DNA of 25,477 nt from a virus: positions 1 to 25,477 of the IMG/VR virus record IMGVR_UViG_3300043399_000328. One strand, 5' to 3'. Both the position numbers and the translations under genes were made by a program. Shown here piece after piece: positions 7,820-14,027 of the stretch (position 1 is the stretch's first letter; each line of letters opens with the position of its first letter). The notes under the pieces were generated by a model. That model saw only the letters and a list, made by a program, of their open reading frames with translations. It searched no databases and was not told the origin of the DNA.

Positions 7820-8160
7820 AGGTAATTATTGCAGGAAGTAGAAATATAACTGATTATAAAGCAATTGGTCAAGCAATTACAGCATCAAAATTTGAAATAA
7901 CAGAAGTTGTATGTGGATGTGCTATAGGTGTTGATCGTATAGGTCAAACGTGGGCAATTGCAAACGGCATTCCTGTTAAAGAATTTCCTGCAAATTGGGA
8001 TGTATATGGAAGATCAGCAGGTCCTATGAGGAATATTAAGATGGCAGAATATGCAGATGCTGCAATTATAGTTTGGGATGGAAAATCTCCAGGATCACTT
8101 AACATGATCCAAGAAATTAAAAAAGTAAATAAACCATATTTTATAGATGTTGTCACATGA
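7816..8160 (+). CDS. SLOG-family (DUF2493/YspA-like) nucleotide-binding protein
   Basis: This 114-residue protein has the Rossmann-like pattern of the DprA/LOG-related SLOG family: MKVIIAGSRNITDY at the N-terminus (GSR at 7-9), VCGCAIGVDRIG (about 33-44), IPVKEFPANWDVYGRSAGPMRN-type core, and ADAAIIVWDGKSPGS. Members bind nucleotides or nucleotide-derived ligands, but their role in phages is not established. The usual second Gly of GGA is Cys here (CGCA). It is coupled to gene 46 by ATGA and to the next small gene by another ATGA. Confidence 0.82.
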   Translation: MKVIIAGSRNITDYKAIGQAITASKFEITEVVCGCAIGVDRIGQTWAIANGIPVKEFPANWDVYGRSAGPMRNIKMAEYADAAIIVWDGKSPGSLNMIQEIKKVNKPYFIDVVT

Positions 8161-8333
8161 ATAACACATACATTGTTACATTAGACGAAGATCCTGAAAC
8201 AAAAGAACTAATAATGCCTTTACCTGTAGATTTACTTAATCAGATGGGATGGCATGAAGGTACAGAATTATTTTGGGACATAAAAGATGGTCATTGGATT
8301 ATAAAGGAGAAAAAAGATGCAATTAGTGAATAG
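8157..8333 (+). CDS. 58-residue AbrB-like phage protein
   Basis: ATG at 8157 overlaps the SLOG stop (ATGA) and opens a 58-codon frame ending at 8333. The central and C-terminal pattern LPVDLLNQMGWHEGTELFWDI, with GHWIIKEKK, resembles the swapped-hairpin (AbrB/MazE) fold, in which a GW.EG turn follows a helix. Similar short proteins recur in T4-like phages with no assigned function. The deformylase ribosome site and start lie inside its last 17 bases in another frame, so the two are translationally linked. Identification rests on the sequence pattern and on the clean operon junctions. Confidence 0.72.
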   Translation: MNNTYIVTLDEDPETKELIMPLPVDLLNQMGWHEGTELFWDIKDGHWIIKEKKDAISE

Positions 8334-8799
8334 TGACGATCTCATTTTGAGGAACCCATGTGACGAGTTTAATTTTAGTAATCCTCCTTTTGATCCTATT
8401 GAGTTTTCTAAGGAGATGGTTAAGTTTATGTACGATAATAATGGTATCGGTCTTGCTGCCAATCAAGTGGGAGTACCTTATCGTATTTTTACTATGCGTG
8501 GAATGCCTGAGAATTTTGTTTGTTTCAATCCTAGGATTGTGCAACCTTCTGAAGAAGAAGTTGTTTTGGAAGAAGGATGCTTGAGTTATCCAGGGTTATT
8601 AGTTAAAGTTAAGAGACCACAACATGTTCGTTGTCGATTTCAAACACCAAACGGTGAAACTTTAACTAAAATGTTCACTGGTATGACTGCTCGTGTGTTT
8701 CAGCATGAGTTAGACCATTTAAATGGCATTGTCTTTTTTACAAAGGCAAACAGATTCCATCGTGATCAAGCATTGAGAAAGTGGCGTAGAAAGGCTTGA
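8317..8799 (+). CDS. def: Peptide deformylase
   Basis: Deformylase removes the formyl group from the initiator methionine of new proteins. All three metalloprotease motifs are intact: GIGLAANQ (43-50), EGCLS with metal ligand Cys88 (86-90), and QHELDH (129-134) with two His ligands and the catalytic Glu131. The 160-residue length is typical of short bacterial and phage forms. GGAG at 8306-8309 sets the ATG, inside the end of the preceding gene. Deformylases are frequent in marine T4-like phages, where they are thought to support host or organelle-type protein turnover and fast phage protein synthesis. It should be active. Confidence 0.96.
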   Translation: MQLVNSDDLILRNPCDEFNFSNPPFDPIEFSKEMVKFMYDNNGIGLAANQVGVPYRIFTMRGMPENFVCFNPRIVQPSEEEVVLEEGCLSYPGLLVKVKRPQHVRCRFQTPNGETLTKMFTGMTARVFQHELDHLNGIVFFTKANRFHRDQALRKWRRKA

Positions 8800-8800
8800 C

Positions 8801-8986
8801 ATGAAGTCTTTTTTTAATTACATTAGATACTCTAACGTCAACTTGTCAATAAATCTTAATCCGTTTGTGTGGGGCTTTCATGTTGTGTATGAACGTCCCA
8901 CAACAATGGATCCAAAGATGTATTTCTTTGCAATTAAGATATTGATGTGTAGACTATCAATTGTGATAGATGATGGGAGTTACTAG
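8801..8986 (+). CDS. Small conserved-type phage protein of unknown function
   Basis: This 61-residue protein starts one base after the deformylase stop and ends in a TAG overlapping the next GTG start. It contains NLSINLNPFVWGFHVVYE and a C-terminal hydrophobic stretch followed by VIDDGSY. I recall similar short proteins (NPFVWGF...DMDP...VDDG) in other environmental T4-like phages, without function. It has one moderately hydrophobic segment, but the pattern looks more like beta strands than a membrane helix. No obvious motif supports an enzymatic role. Confidence 0.65.
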   Translation: MKSFFNYIRYSNVNLSINLNPFVWGFHVVYERPTTMDPKMYFFAIKILMCRLSIVIDDGSY

Positions 8987-9525
8987 TGAACATTTTCTAT
9001 ATTGATGAAGATCCGGTTGTTGCAGCACAACAAATGGTTGATAAGCATGTTGTAAAGATGATCCTTGAGTCAGCGCAGTTGCTTTCAACAGCACATCGTT
9101 TTCTTGATGGTCATTTAGTCATGGGTAAATCTGAAACAGGTCGCAATGTTAAGCGTTGGATTTTAGCAGATGCACGTGAACCTATTCTTTATCAAGCAAC
9201 ACATATCAATCATCCATCAGCAATTTGGTGTCGTGAATCTGTAGAAAATTATAATTGGTTAGTCGATCATTTCTTCGCACTTATGAATGAATATACACAT
9301 CGTTATGGTAAGCACCATAAGTGTTCAGGTGATATTTCATACATGTTGCAATCACCTCCTCATAAACTAGAAGAATTTGATAGGACAAAGATGCCATGTG
9401 CAATGGCAGAAGAATATATTATTTCAGATGATTCTGTAATCAACTATCGCAATTACTATAAAGTAGGTAAAGCACATTTACATTCTTATACTAAAAGAAA
9501 TCCTCCTGACTGGCTACTCGCTTGA
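8986..9525 (+). CDS. Conserved-type phage protein of unknown function with a substituted C-terminus
   Basis: The gene uses a GTG start (8986) fixed by GGGAG at 8975-8979. The 179-residue protein has an N-terminal MNIFYIDEDP, a helical segment around DKHVVKMILESAQLL (19-33), the motif HINHPSAIW (73-81) and a Trp/Tyr-rich helical middle (NYNWLVDHFFALMNEYTHRYGK). Similar proteins recur in T4-like phages; the helical DKH...E arrangement is vaguely like T4 DenV pyrimidine-dimer glycosylase, but I would not assign that function. Its current C-terminus (AHLHSYTKRNPPDWLLA) is closely paralleled by a remnant at 10191-10247 beyond the antisense homing gene, which suggests that the end was replaced when that gene inserted. 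It overlaps the homing gene by 35 bases tail to tail. Confidence 0.75.
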   Translation: MNIFYIDEDPVVAAQQMVDKHVVKMILESAQLLSTAHRFLDGHLVMGKSETGRNVKRWILADAREPILYQATHINHPSAIWCRESVENYNWLVDHFFALMNEYTHRYGKHHKCSGDISYMLQSPPHKLEEFDRTKMPCAMAEEYIISDDSVINYRNYYKVGKAHLHSYTKRNPPDWLLA

Positions 9526-10156
9526 GATGTCTTGATAGATTTCCGGGGTCATAAAGTTTATTACAATGTGGGCATTGTTTTTTAACTGGAGAATTAAAGT
9601 TCTCCACTTTATGACCCCTCCTATTGCGTCTTAACTGACGTATTTCTTCTGCTCTTTCAGGTCCGTATATCTCTTCGTAAGTTTTTCCTTTGAGATAAAT
9701 TTTAGATTTGCATTTCAAACTATCGGATAACTTATTTTTGATTTTCTGTGATTTTTCAATCCCGAATAATTCATCAAAAGATGAACCTTTTCTCTTTTCA
9801 CTGAGTTTTCTCTTGGTTTCTTCAGAATGTTTTTTACCACTCATACCTTTGGGATGAACTGCATATCTTATTGCACCGGCTATGTTGGCATTTAGCCATT
9901 CTGTTTTATTTAAAACTTTAAGTCTTCTTAAAACTCGCTGTTCCCATGATATAGCTGCTTCTTTGCTATCAAAAACTTTACGGATTTGATAGTCAAATGA
10001 TTCTATCCCATACTCTTCGATTAAAAATCGAACTTTCTTAGAGGAAGAAAAATAAGTTTTCCACAAATCATTTGGGGAGCAGTTATTTGCATAACGTACT
10101 CCATAGTATTTAACTCCTGTAGGTCGATGAAATAAATAATATGTGAAAGGTGTCAT
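9491..10156 (-). CDS. GIY-YIG homing endonuclease, antisense
   Basis: This gene is on the opposite strand to its surroundings. The N-terminus shows a GIY-YIG domain (TYYLFHRPTGVKYYGVRYAN), a probable catalytic Glu in ISWEQRVL and the typical WLNANI element. NUMOD3-like repeats follow (MSGKKHSEETKRKLSEK), then Arg-rich helices and a C-terminal CPHC...GNLSRHLKR zinc-finger-like end in which the expected last ligand is missing (Val). GGAG on the minus strand lies eight bases before the Met at 10156, so I prefer it to a Met two codons earlier. An exact late promoter precedes it. Its 3' end overlaps the neighbouring plus-strand gene. It is most likely a selfish homing gene inserted at the original 3' end of that gene. 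Confidence 0.87.
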   Translation of the reverse strand: MTPFTYYLFHRPTGVKYYGVRYANNCSPNDLWKTYFSSSKKVRFLIEEYGIESFDYQIRKVFDSKEAAISWEQRVLRRLKVLNKTEWLNANIAGAIRYAVHPKGMSGKKHSEETKRKLSEKRKGSSFDELFGIEKSQKIKNKLSDSLKCKSKIYLKGKTYEEIYGPERAEEIRQLRRNRRGHKVENFNSPVKKQCPHCNKLYDPGNLSRHLKRVASQEDFF

Positions 10157-10181
10157 TGACATAACTCCGTATATAATATAT

Positions 10182-10189
10182 TATTTATA
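10182..10189 (-). promoter_or_regulatory. T4-type late promoter for the antisense homing gene
   Basis: TATTTATA on the plus strand reads TATAAATA on the minus strand, the exact late consensus, 25 bases before the homing gene start. It is followed by an AT-only palindrome (10173-10184) and the ribosome site. Late transcription from here would be antisense to the 3' end of the 179-residue gene. Confidence 0.8.
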
Positions 10190-10190
10190 T

Positions 10191-10247
10191 GAAGCTAACT
10201 TTCACAAGTGGACTAATCGTCAACCACCGGAATGGATTAATGGATAA
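10191..10247 (+). pseudogene. Displaced original 3' end of the 8986-9525 gene
   Basis: In the frame ending at TAA 10245-10247 the sequence reads E-A-N-F-H-K-W-T-N-R-Q-P-P-E-W-I-N-G. This parallels the current C-terminus of the upstream gene, A-H-L-H-S-Y-T-K-R-N-P-P-D-W-L-L-A: seven of fifteen positions are identical (A, H, T, R, P, P, W) and most others are conservative. The fragment has no start of its own. Its stop overlaps the deaminase ATG at 10240 by eight bases, the sort of junction expected if it once was the true end of the preceding operon gene. I infer displacement by the antisense homing gene. Confidence 0.75.
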
Positions 10248-10698
10248 GTGGCATAATAGGTTTTTAGAGTTAGCAAAGCATGTTTCATCATGGTCGAAGG
10301 ATAGCACCAAAGTTGGAGCGGTTATTGTCAAACCTTTCAGCAAGAAAGTTATTGGTCTTGGATATAATGGTTTTCCTCGTTTCGTTGATGATGATCCTGA
10401 TCGTTATTCTGACCGTGATACAAAACTAAAGTTTGTTTGTCACGCTGAATTAAATGCTATTTTCAACGCAAATGGACCTGTTGACGGATGTGATATTTAC
10501 GTATATCCTACGATGATGAATCCTGCTTCATGTCCTGAGTGTGCAAAAGCAATTGTACAGTCAGGCATTCGTTCATTATATTATTATAAGAATAATAAAA
10601 CAAATCCTAAGTGGGATGAATTGTCTGTATTTTCAAAAAAGATTTTATCAGAAGGACGTGTTCATTGCGTCGAAATAGAGGAAAATAATAATGAGTAA
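10240..10698 (+). CDS. cd: Deoxycytidylate (dCMP) deaminase
   Basis: dCMP deaminase converts dCMP to dUMP and feeds thymidylate synthesis for phage DNA. From Met at 10240 (MDKWHNRFLELAKHVSSWSKDST...) the protein is 152 residues and matches the family start. The zinc-site motifs CHAELNAI and PASCPECAKAIVQSGI carry the His, catalytic Glu and two Cys ligands, and GYNGFPR is the substrate-loop motif. A longer in-frame reading from 10189 adds 17 residues, but these come from the out-of-frame remnant of the previous gene, so I reject it. The ribosome site (GGA at 10229-10231) is weak, consistent with coupling to the original upstream stop. The stop overlaps mazG-like by eight bases. Confidence 0.93.
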   Translation: MDKWHNRFLELAKHVSSWSKDSTKVGAVIVKPFSKKVIGLGYNGFPRFVDDDPDRYSDRDTKLKFVCHAELNAIFNANGPVDGCDIYVYPTMMNPASCPECAKAIVQSGIRSLYYYKNNKTNPKWDELSVFSKKILSEGRVHCVEIEENNNE

Positions 10699-11101
10699 TT
10701 GGTACAGAGATGTTATGGACTTTCATCGTTCTTTTGGGCAGCGCGTAGGAAGGATTCCTGAGCTTCCTGGCGAAGCTGAGAGATCATTGAGGGCTAAGCT
10801 TCTCGCTGAAGAATATTACGAATACAAGGACGCCGAGCGTAACAACGATATCGTTGAAATCGCTGACGCTCTTGCAGATATTATCTACATTGCTTGTGGA
10901 ACTGCTGTATCTTATGGTATCCCGCTTGATAAGATTTTTGAGGCAGTGCATAATTCTAACATGGCAAAGCTGGTAGATGGTAAGCCTCTTCGTCGCGAAG
11001 ATGGTAAGGTGCTAAAGCCTGAAGGTTGGACGCCTCCACAAATTGAAGCAATCCTTGAAAAAGAAAAAGAAATTTGTAGAAATGCTCAAATTACACTATA
11101 A
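10691..11101 (+). CDS. MazG-like nucleotide pyrophosphohydrolase
   Basis: This 136-residue all-alpha NTP pyrophosphohydrolase-like protein probably hydrolyses (d)NTPs to monophosphates. The metal-binding pattern EEYYE (residues 40-44) and EIADALAD (56-63) is the ExxE...ExxD signature of the MazG/PRA-PH group, and YGIPLDKIFEAVHNSNMAKL is the typical following helix. The C-terminal RREDGKVLKPEGWTPP is also common in phage members. It overlaps the dCMP deaminase by eight bases, so the pair forms a nucleotide-metabolism unit. The first 350 bases look richer in G and C than neighbouring genes, which may reflect a different origin. The exact substrate is unknown. Confidence 0.88.
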   Translation: MSNWYRDVMDFHRSFGQRVGRIPELPGEAERSLRAKLLAEEYYEYKDAERNNDIVEIADALADIIYIACGTAVSYGIPLDKIFEAVHNSNMAKLVDGKPLRREDGKVLKPEGWTPPQIEAILEKEKEICRNAQITL

Positions 11102-11132
11102 TTAAGCATAAATAGTTCCAAGGAGATTTACT

Positions 11133-11654
11133 ATGGCAAAATATTATTCTACAAAAACATATGGCAATGACCGTGGTCTTTCTTGTTGCTTTCGTCAATG
11201 GCGTTCTAAACATTCTCATTGCTCACTTCTTCACGGGTATTCTATTGGTATCAAGCTAGTTTTTGAATCTGATACACTTGATGATCGTAATTGGGTTATG
11301 GACTTCGGTGGGTTGAAGGCATTCAAGGAATGGTCAGAATGGATGTTCGATCATACACTTGTAATTGCAGAAGATGATCCACATCTTGATAAGTTCAAGA
11401 CTCTTGCAGCAATGGGTCTAAATGATGTTGGTGGTGTATGTGATCTCCGCATTGTTTCAGGTGTTGGTTGTGAAAAGTTTGCAGAGCTTGCATATAACAC
11501 AATGAATGCTATACTTACTGCATTCAAGTCAGGAAAACCTATTACTATTGCAGGCAAAGAATATTCTGCACGTTATCCTGTAGGTAAAGGTGTACGTCTA
11601 AAGAGTGTTGAAGTGTTTGAACATGCTGGTAATTCGGCAATTTATGAAGGTTGA
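11133..11654 (+). CDS. queD: QueD-like 6-carboxytetrahydropterin synthase
   Basis: QueD makes 6-carboxy-5,6,7,8-tetrahydropterin from dihydroneopterin triphosphate, the second step to preQ0. The 173-residue protein shows the family core SKHSHCSLLHGYSIGIKLVFE (split here as HSHC, 27-30, and LHGY, 33-36), NWVMDFGGLK, MFDHTLVI and VEVFEHAGNSAIYE, so the catalytic Cys30, Asp-His and Glu are present. Compared with E. coli QueD, two of three zinc ligands differ (Phe20 and Tyr36 at the first and third His positions); His27 or His29 might substitute. AAGGAG at 11119-11124 sets the start. A one-mismatch late-like box (CATAAATA, 11106-11113) lies upstream. It is followed at two bases by queE. Confidence 0.88.
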   Translation: MAKYYSTKTYGNDRGLSCCFRQWRSKHSHCSLLHGYSIGIKLVFESDTLDDRNWVMDFGGLKAFKEWSEWMFDHTLVIAEDDPHLDKFKTLAAMGLNDVGGVCDLRIVSGVGCEKFAELAYNTMNAILTAFKSGKPITIAGKEYSARYPVGKGVRLKSVEVFEHAGNSAIYEG

Positions 11655-11656
11655 TA

Positions 11657-12508
11657 ATGTCAAAAATTAAAGTAGCAGAACTATTTTATTCACTTCAGGG
11701 GGAGGGTCAATATCTTGGCACTCCTTCTGTGTTTTTGCGTGTATTTGGTTGTAATTTCCAATGTCAAGGCTTTTCTATGCCTCGTGGACAATTATCAACA
11801 GAACGTATGAACATTGATCCATCTAAGTATGAACGATATGATGATTTACCTCTTGTTCATACAGGTTGTGACTCATATGCATCATGGGATCCACGTTTCA
11901 AGCACCTGTCACCTGTTCTTACAGTTGAAGCAATCGCAGATCGTATCCAACAATTATTACCTGGTGGTAAGTTTAGCAATGACAAGCATCTTATTATCAC
12001 AGGCGGTGAACCATTACTCGGATGGCAACGTGCATATCCTGCATTATTTGATGAGTTTCATCGTAGGGAAATGGATCTAACACAAGTTACATTTGAAACA
12101 AATGGCACGCAGGAATTAGATATTGATCTAATCAATTCAATTCGTGACCATGAGTTGGATGTAACATTTAGTGTCAGTTCAAAACTTCCTAGCAGCGGTG
12201 AAAAGTGGGAAGATGCGATTAAGCCTGAAATTATTAAGCAATACTACAATGTAGGTGACTTTACATATTTCAAGTGGGTTGTGTCTGATCAATCAGATTA
12301 TGATGATGTTGTTCGTGCAGTTGAGGCATATACAGATGTTCTTGGGTTTAGAATGTATCATATTCCGATCTATCTAATGCCTGCTGGTGGTACAACTATG
12401 CATTATAATGAAAATGAAAAATGGGTTGCAGATCTTGCTATGAAGAATGGATGGCGTTATAGCCCACGTCTACAAGTTTTACTTTGGGCCAACGCATGGG
12501 CAACATAA
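11657..12508 (+). CDS. queE: QueE-like 7-carboxy-7-deazaguanine synthase (radical SAM)
   Basis: QueE is a radical-SAM enzyme that contracts carboxytetrahydropterin to 7-carboxy-7-deazaguanine. The N-terminus has FYSLQGEGQYLG (10-21), the GGEP SAM motif is at 116-119, and the protein ends with the family-typical SPRLQVLLWANAW. The iron-sulfur ligands are unusual: Cys32 and Cys36 (GCNFQC) are followed not by C at +3 but, after about 34 residues, by Cys71 in TGCDSYASWDP. Such expanded cluster loops occur in some QueE homologues. I start at ATG 11657 with AAGG six bases upstream; an in-frame TTG at 11651 overlaps the queD stop. It is 283 residues. Confidence 0.92.
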   Translation: MSKIKVAELFYSLQGEGQYLGTPSVFLRVFGCNFQCQGFSMPRGQLSTERMNIDPSKYERYDDLPLVHTGCDSYASWDPRFKHLSPVLTVEAIADRIQQLLPGGKFSNDKHLIITGGEPLLGWQRAYPALFDEFHRREMDLTQVTFETNGTQELDIDLINSIRDHELDVTFSVSSKLPSSGEKWEDAIKPEIIKQYYNVGDFTYFKWVVSDQSDYDDVVRAVEAYTDVLGFRMYHIPIYLMPAGGTTMHYNENEKWVADLAMKNGWRYSPRLQVLLWANAWAT

Positions 12509-12523
12509 AATATTTTAACTAAT

Positions 12524-12585
12524 TATAGTGTCCCACGTATTAGTTGTATAAATAATACATTAACTAATATACGTGGGACACTATA
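12524..12585 (+). promoter_or_regulatory. Long hairpin sequestering the homing gene's ribosome site, with a late promoter in the loop
   Basis: TATAGTGTCCCACGTA at 12524-12539 is perfectly complementary to 12570-12585, and TTAGTT at 12540-12545 continues with AACTAA at 12562-12567 across a two-base bulge, giving 22 pairs around a 16-base loop. The right arm contains GGGA (12575-12578), the ribosome site, and ends one base before the ATG at 12586. Read-through RNA would fold and hide it; RNA begun at the late promoter in the loop (12547-12554) would lack the left arm. T4 gene e, gene 49 and the I-TevI gene use this arrangement. Confidence 0.85.
12547..12554 (+). promoter_or_regulatory. T4-type late promoter in the hairpin loop
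   Basis: The exact TATAAATA sequence sits wholly within the 16-base loop of the 12524-12585 hairpin. Initiation several bases downstream, near 12560-12562, would begin at the right arm, so late transcripts lose the left arm and expose the ribosome site. Confidence 0.85.
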
Positions 12586-13326
12586 ATGACCAATCCTAAA
12601 AATAAAAAAACATTACAAGATCTTATTAATGAAACAAAACATTTAAATATAGTTTTTATTAGTGAATATGTTGATACTGATACAAAAATAAAATATATTT
12701 GTCAGCATGGCGAAAATGAATCACGTCCGTGGCAACTAAAAAAGCAAAAATTTTGTTGTAGAAAAGATTATTATAATTCTGGTATTATGTGGTCATCAAA
12801 TAAAAAAGATATTTCATATAGACAACAAGAAATATTATCCAAATATGAATGTGTTAATGTTGATGAAATATCAATAGATTCAGTTTATGTATATAATATA
12901 AAATGTACTAAACATAATATTGTTTATAATCAACGTTTAGCATCTATTCAAAAAGGTTTAAATGGGTGTAAACAATGTAAAAAAGAAACTAAAATTTTAT
13001 ACGCTAAGCAAAATTTAAACAATAATAATTTTGGAGGATATGTTTCTAAAGCAGAAACTAATTGGTTAGATAAAATTGCCCCTAATTGCAAAAGACAATA
13101 TTGGCTTAATGATGTAAAATATAAAGTTGATGGTTTCGATGAAACAACAAATACTGTATATCTTTATCATGGAAGATTTTGGCATGGTTGTCCTGAAACA
13201 TATGATCCTGAAATGGTTCACCCTGTTGTAAAATTAAAAATGAAAGACTTATACGAAAAAACAAAATATTATGAGAATAAAATTATAAAAGCGGGATATA
13301 ATTTGATAGTTGAATGGGGAACTTGA
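12586..13326 (+). CDS. EDxHD/Vsr-like homing endonuclease
   Basis: This 246-residue protein resembles phage homing endonucleases with a very-short-patch-repair-like fold (the I-Bth0305I EDxHD group). The C-terminal nuclease domain shows AETNWLDKIA (catalytic Glu), KYKVDGFDE (Asp), VYLYHGRFWHGCPETYDP (the His motif), then DLYEKTKYYENKIIKAGYNLIVEW, the usual ending. The N-terminal half has Cys pairs (CRKDY, CTKH, CKQCKKE) that may form zinc-stabilised DNA-binding modules. It interrupts the deazaguanine block between queE and the YkgJ-like gene, is strongly A-rich, and is controlled by the hairpin and late promoter upstream. Its TGA overlaps the next ATG by one base. Confidence 0.83.
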   Translation: MTNPKNKKTLQDLINETKHLNIVFISEYVDTDTKIKYICQHGENESRPWQLKKQKFCCRKDYYNSGIMWSSNKKDISYRQQEILSKYECVNVDEISIDSVYVYNIKCTKHNIVYNQRLASIQKGLNGCKQCKKETKILYAKQNLNNNNFGGYVSKAETNWLDKIAPNCKRQYWLNDVKYKVDGFDETTNTVYLYHGRFWHGCPETYDPEMVHPVVKLKMKDLYEKTKYYENKIIKAGYNLIVEWGT

Positions 13327-13997
13327 TGACAACAAATGTTGATAGTTTAGACAAGATAGTAAAAATTTATTTTGCATGTGTAACAAACGAGGCATTTACA
13401 TATAAGGGAACAACATTTGAGCCTAAAGAGTTATATGTATCGCCATTGCTTTTACGTGGATATACCTGTCCTGCAATGTGCGGGGGCTGTTGCCCTCGCT
13501 TTTCGTTAGACTATTTGCCATTTGAACAAAAACCTGATATTGTTCAAGAACGCATTGTTACATTTAATGATAGACAATTTTCTATCTATTCAGATATGCA
13601 ATCTGACCATAAGAATAAAAAATGTAGAAATTTAGATATGTCTAATGGTAGATGTAACATTCATAAAGTACGTCCATTCTCTTGTGATTTTGAATTGATT
13701 AGATTTCTTGTTTCTGGTGATCAGGAAAAACGTAAAAATGTTTTAACACAGAAACTATTTGGTCGTGGTTGGATGATGCAAAGGGTTGATGGTGAACGCG
13801 GTGCATTATGTGAAATGACACCTATTGATCCTGAAAGTATTTCTGATAATATTAGAAAGCTAAATAGATTAAAAGAATGGACTAATTATTTTGGCATTAA
13901 AACAAAAACAGATGCTATCATTAATTGGATTCAATCACAAGAAGATTATAATAAAATGAAACCATTACTACTTGACAAAGATGGTAATGTGATGTAA
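13326..13997 (+). CDS. YkgJ-like cysteine-cluster protein
   Basis: The 223-residue protein has the Cys pattern of the YkgJ/UPF0153 zinc- or iron-chelating family: C48-x3-C52-x2-C55-C56 (CPAMCGGCC), then C100, C110-x2-H113 and RPFSC120. All expected ligands are present. The family may bind Fe-S clusters or zinc, and its function is not well defined. The start at 13326 is preferred because GGGGA at 13316-13320 precedes it and it forms a TGATG junction with the homing gene stop; an in-frame ATG at 13314 lies earlier. Its place between queE and folE suggests a link with the deazaguanine pathway, perhaps metal or cluster handling, but that is inference. Confidence 0.78.
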   Translation: MTTNVDSLDKIVKIYFACVTNEAFTYKGTTFEPKELYVSPLLLRGYTCPAMCGGCCPRFSLDYLPFEQKPDIVQERIVTFNDRQFSIYSDMQSDHKNKKCRNLDMSNGRCNIHKVRPFSCDFELIRFLVSGDQEKRKNVLTQKLFGRGWMMQRVDGERGALCEMTPIDPESISDNIRKLNRLKEWTNYFGIKTKTDAIINWIQSQEDYNKMKPLLLDKDGNVM

Positions 13998-14027
13998 ATT
14001 GCACAGTCGATTAACTATGAGGTTGAT

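Noticed and set aside
10189-10239. N-terminal extension of the dCMP deaminase from an ATG at 10189
   Set aside because: The extra 17 residues are an out-of-frame reading of the displaced gene end; homology and the native overlap favour ATG 10240.
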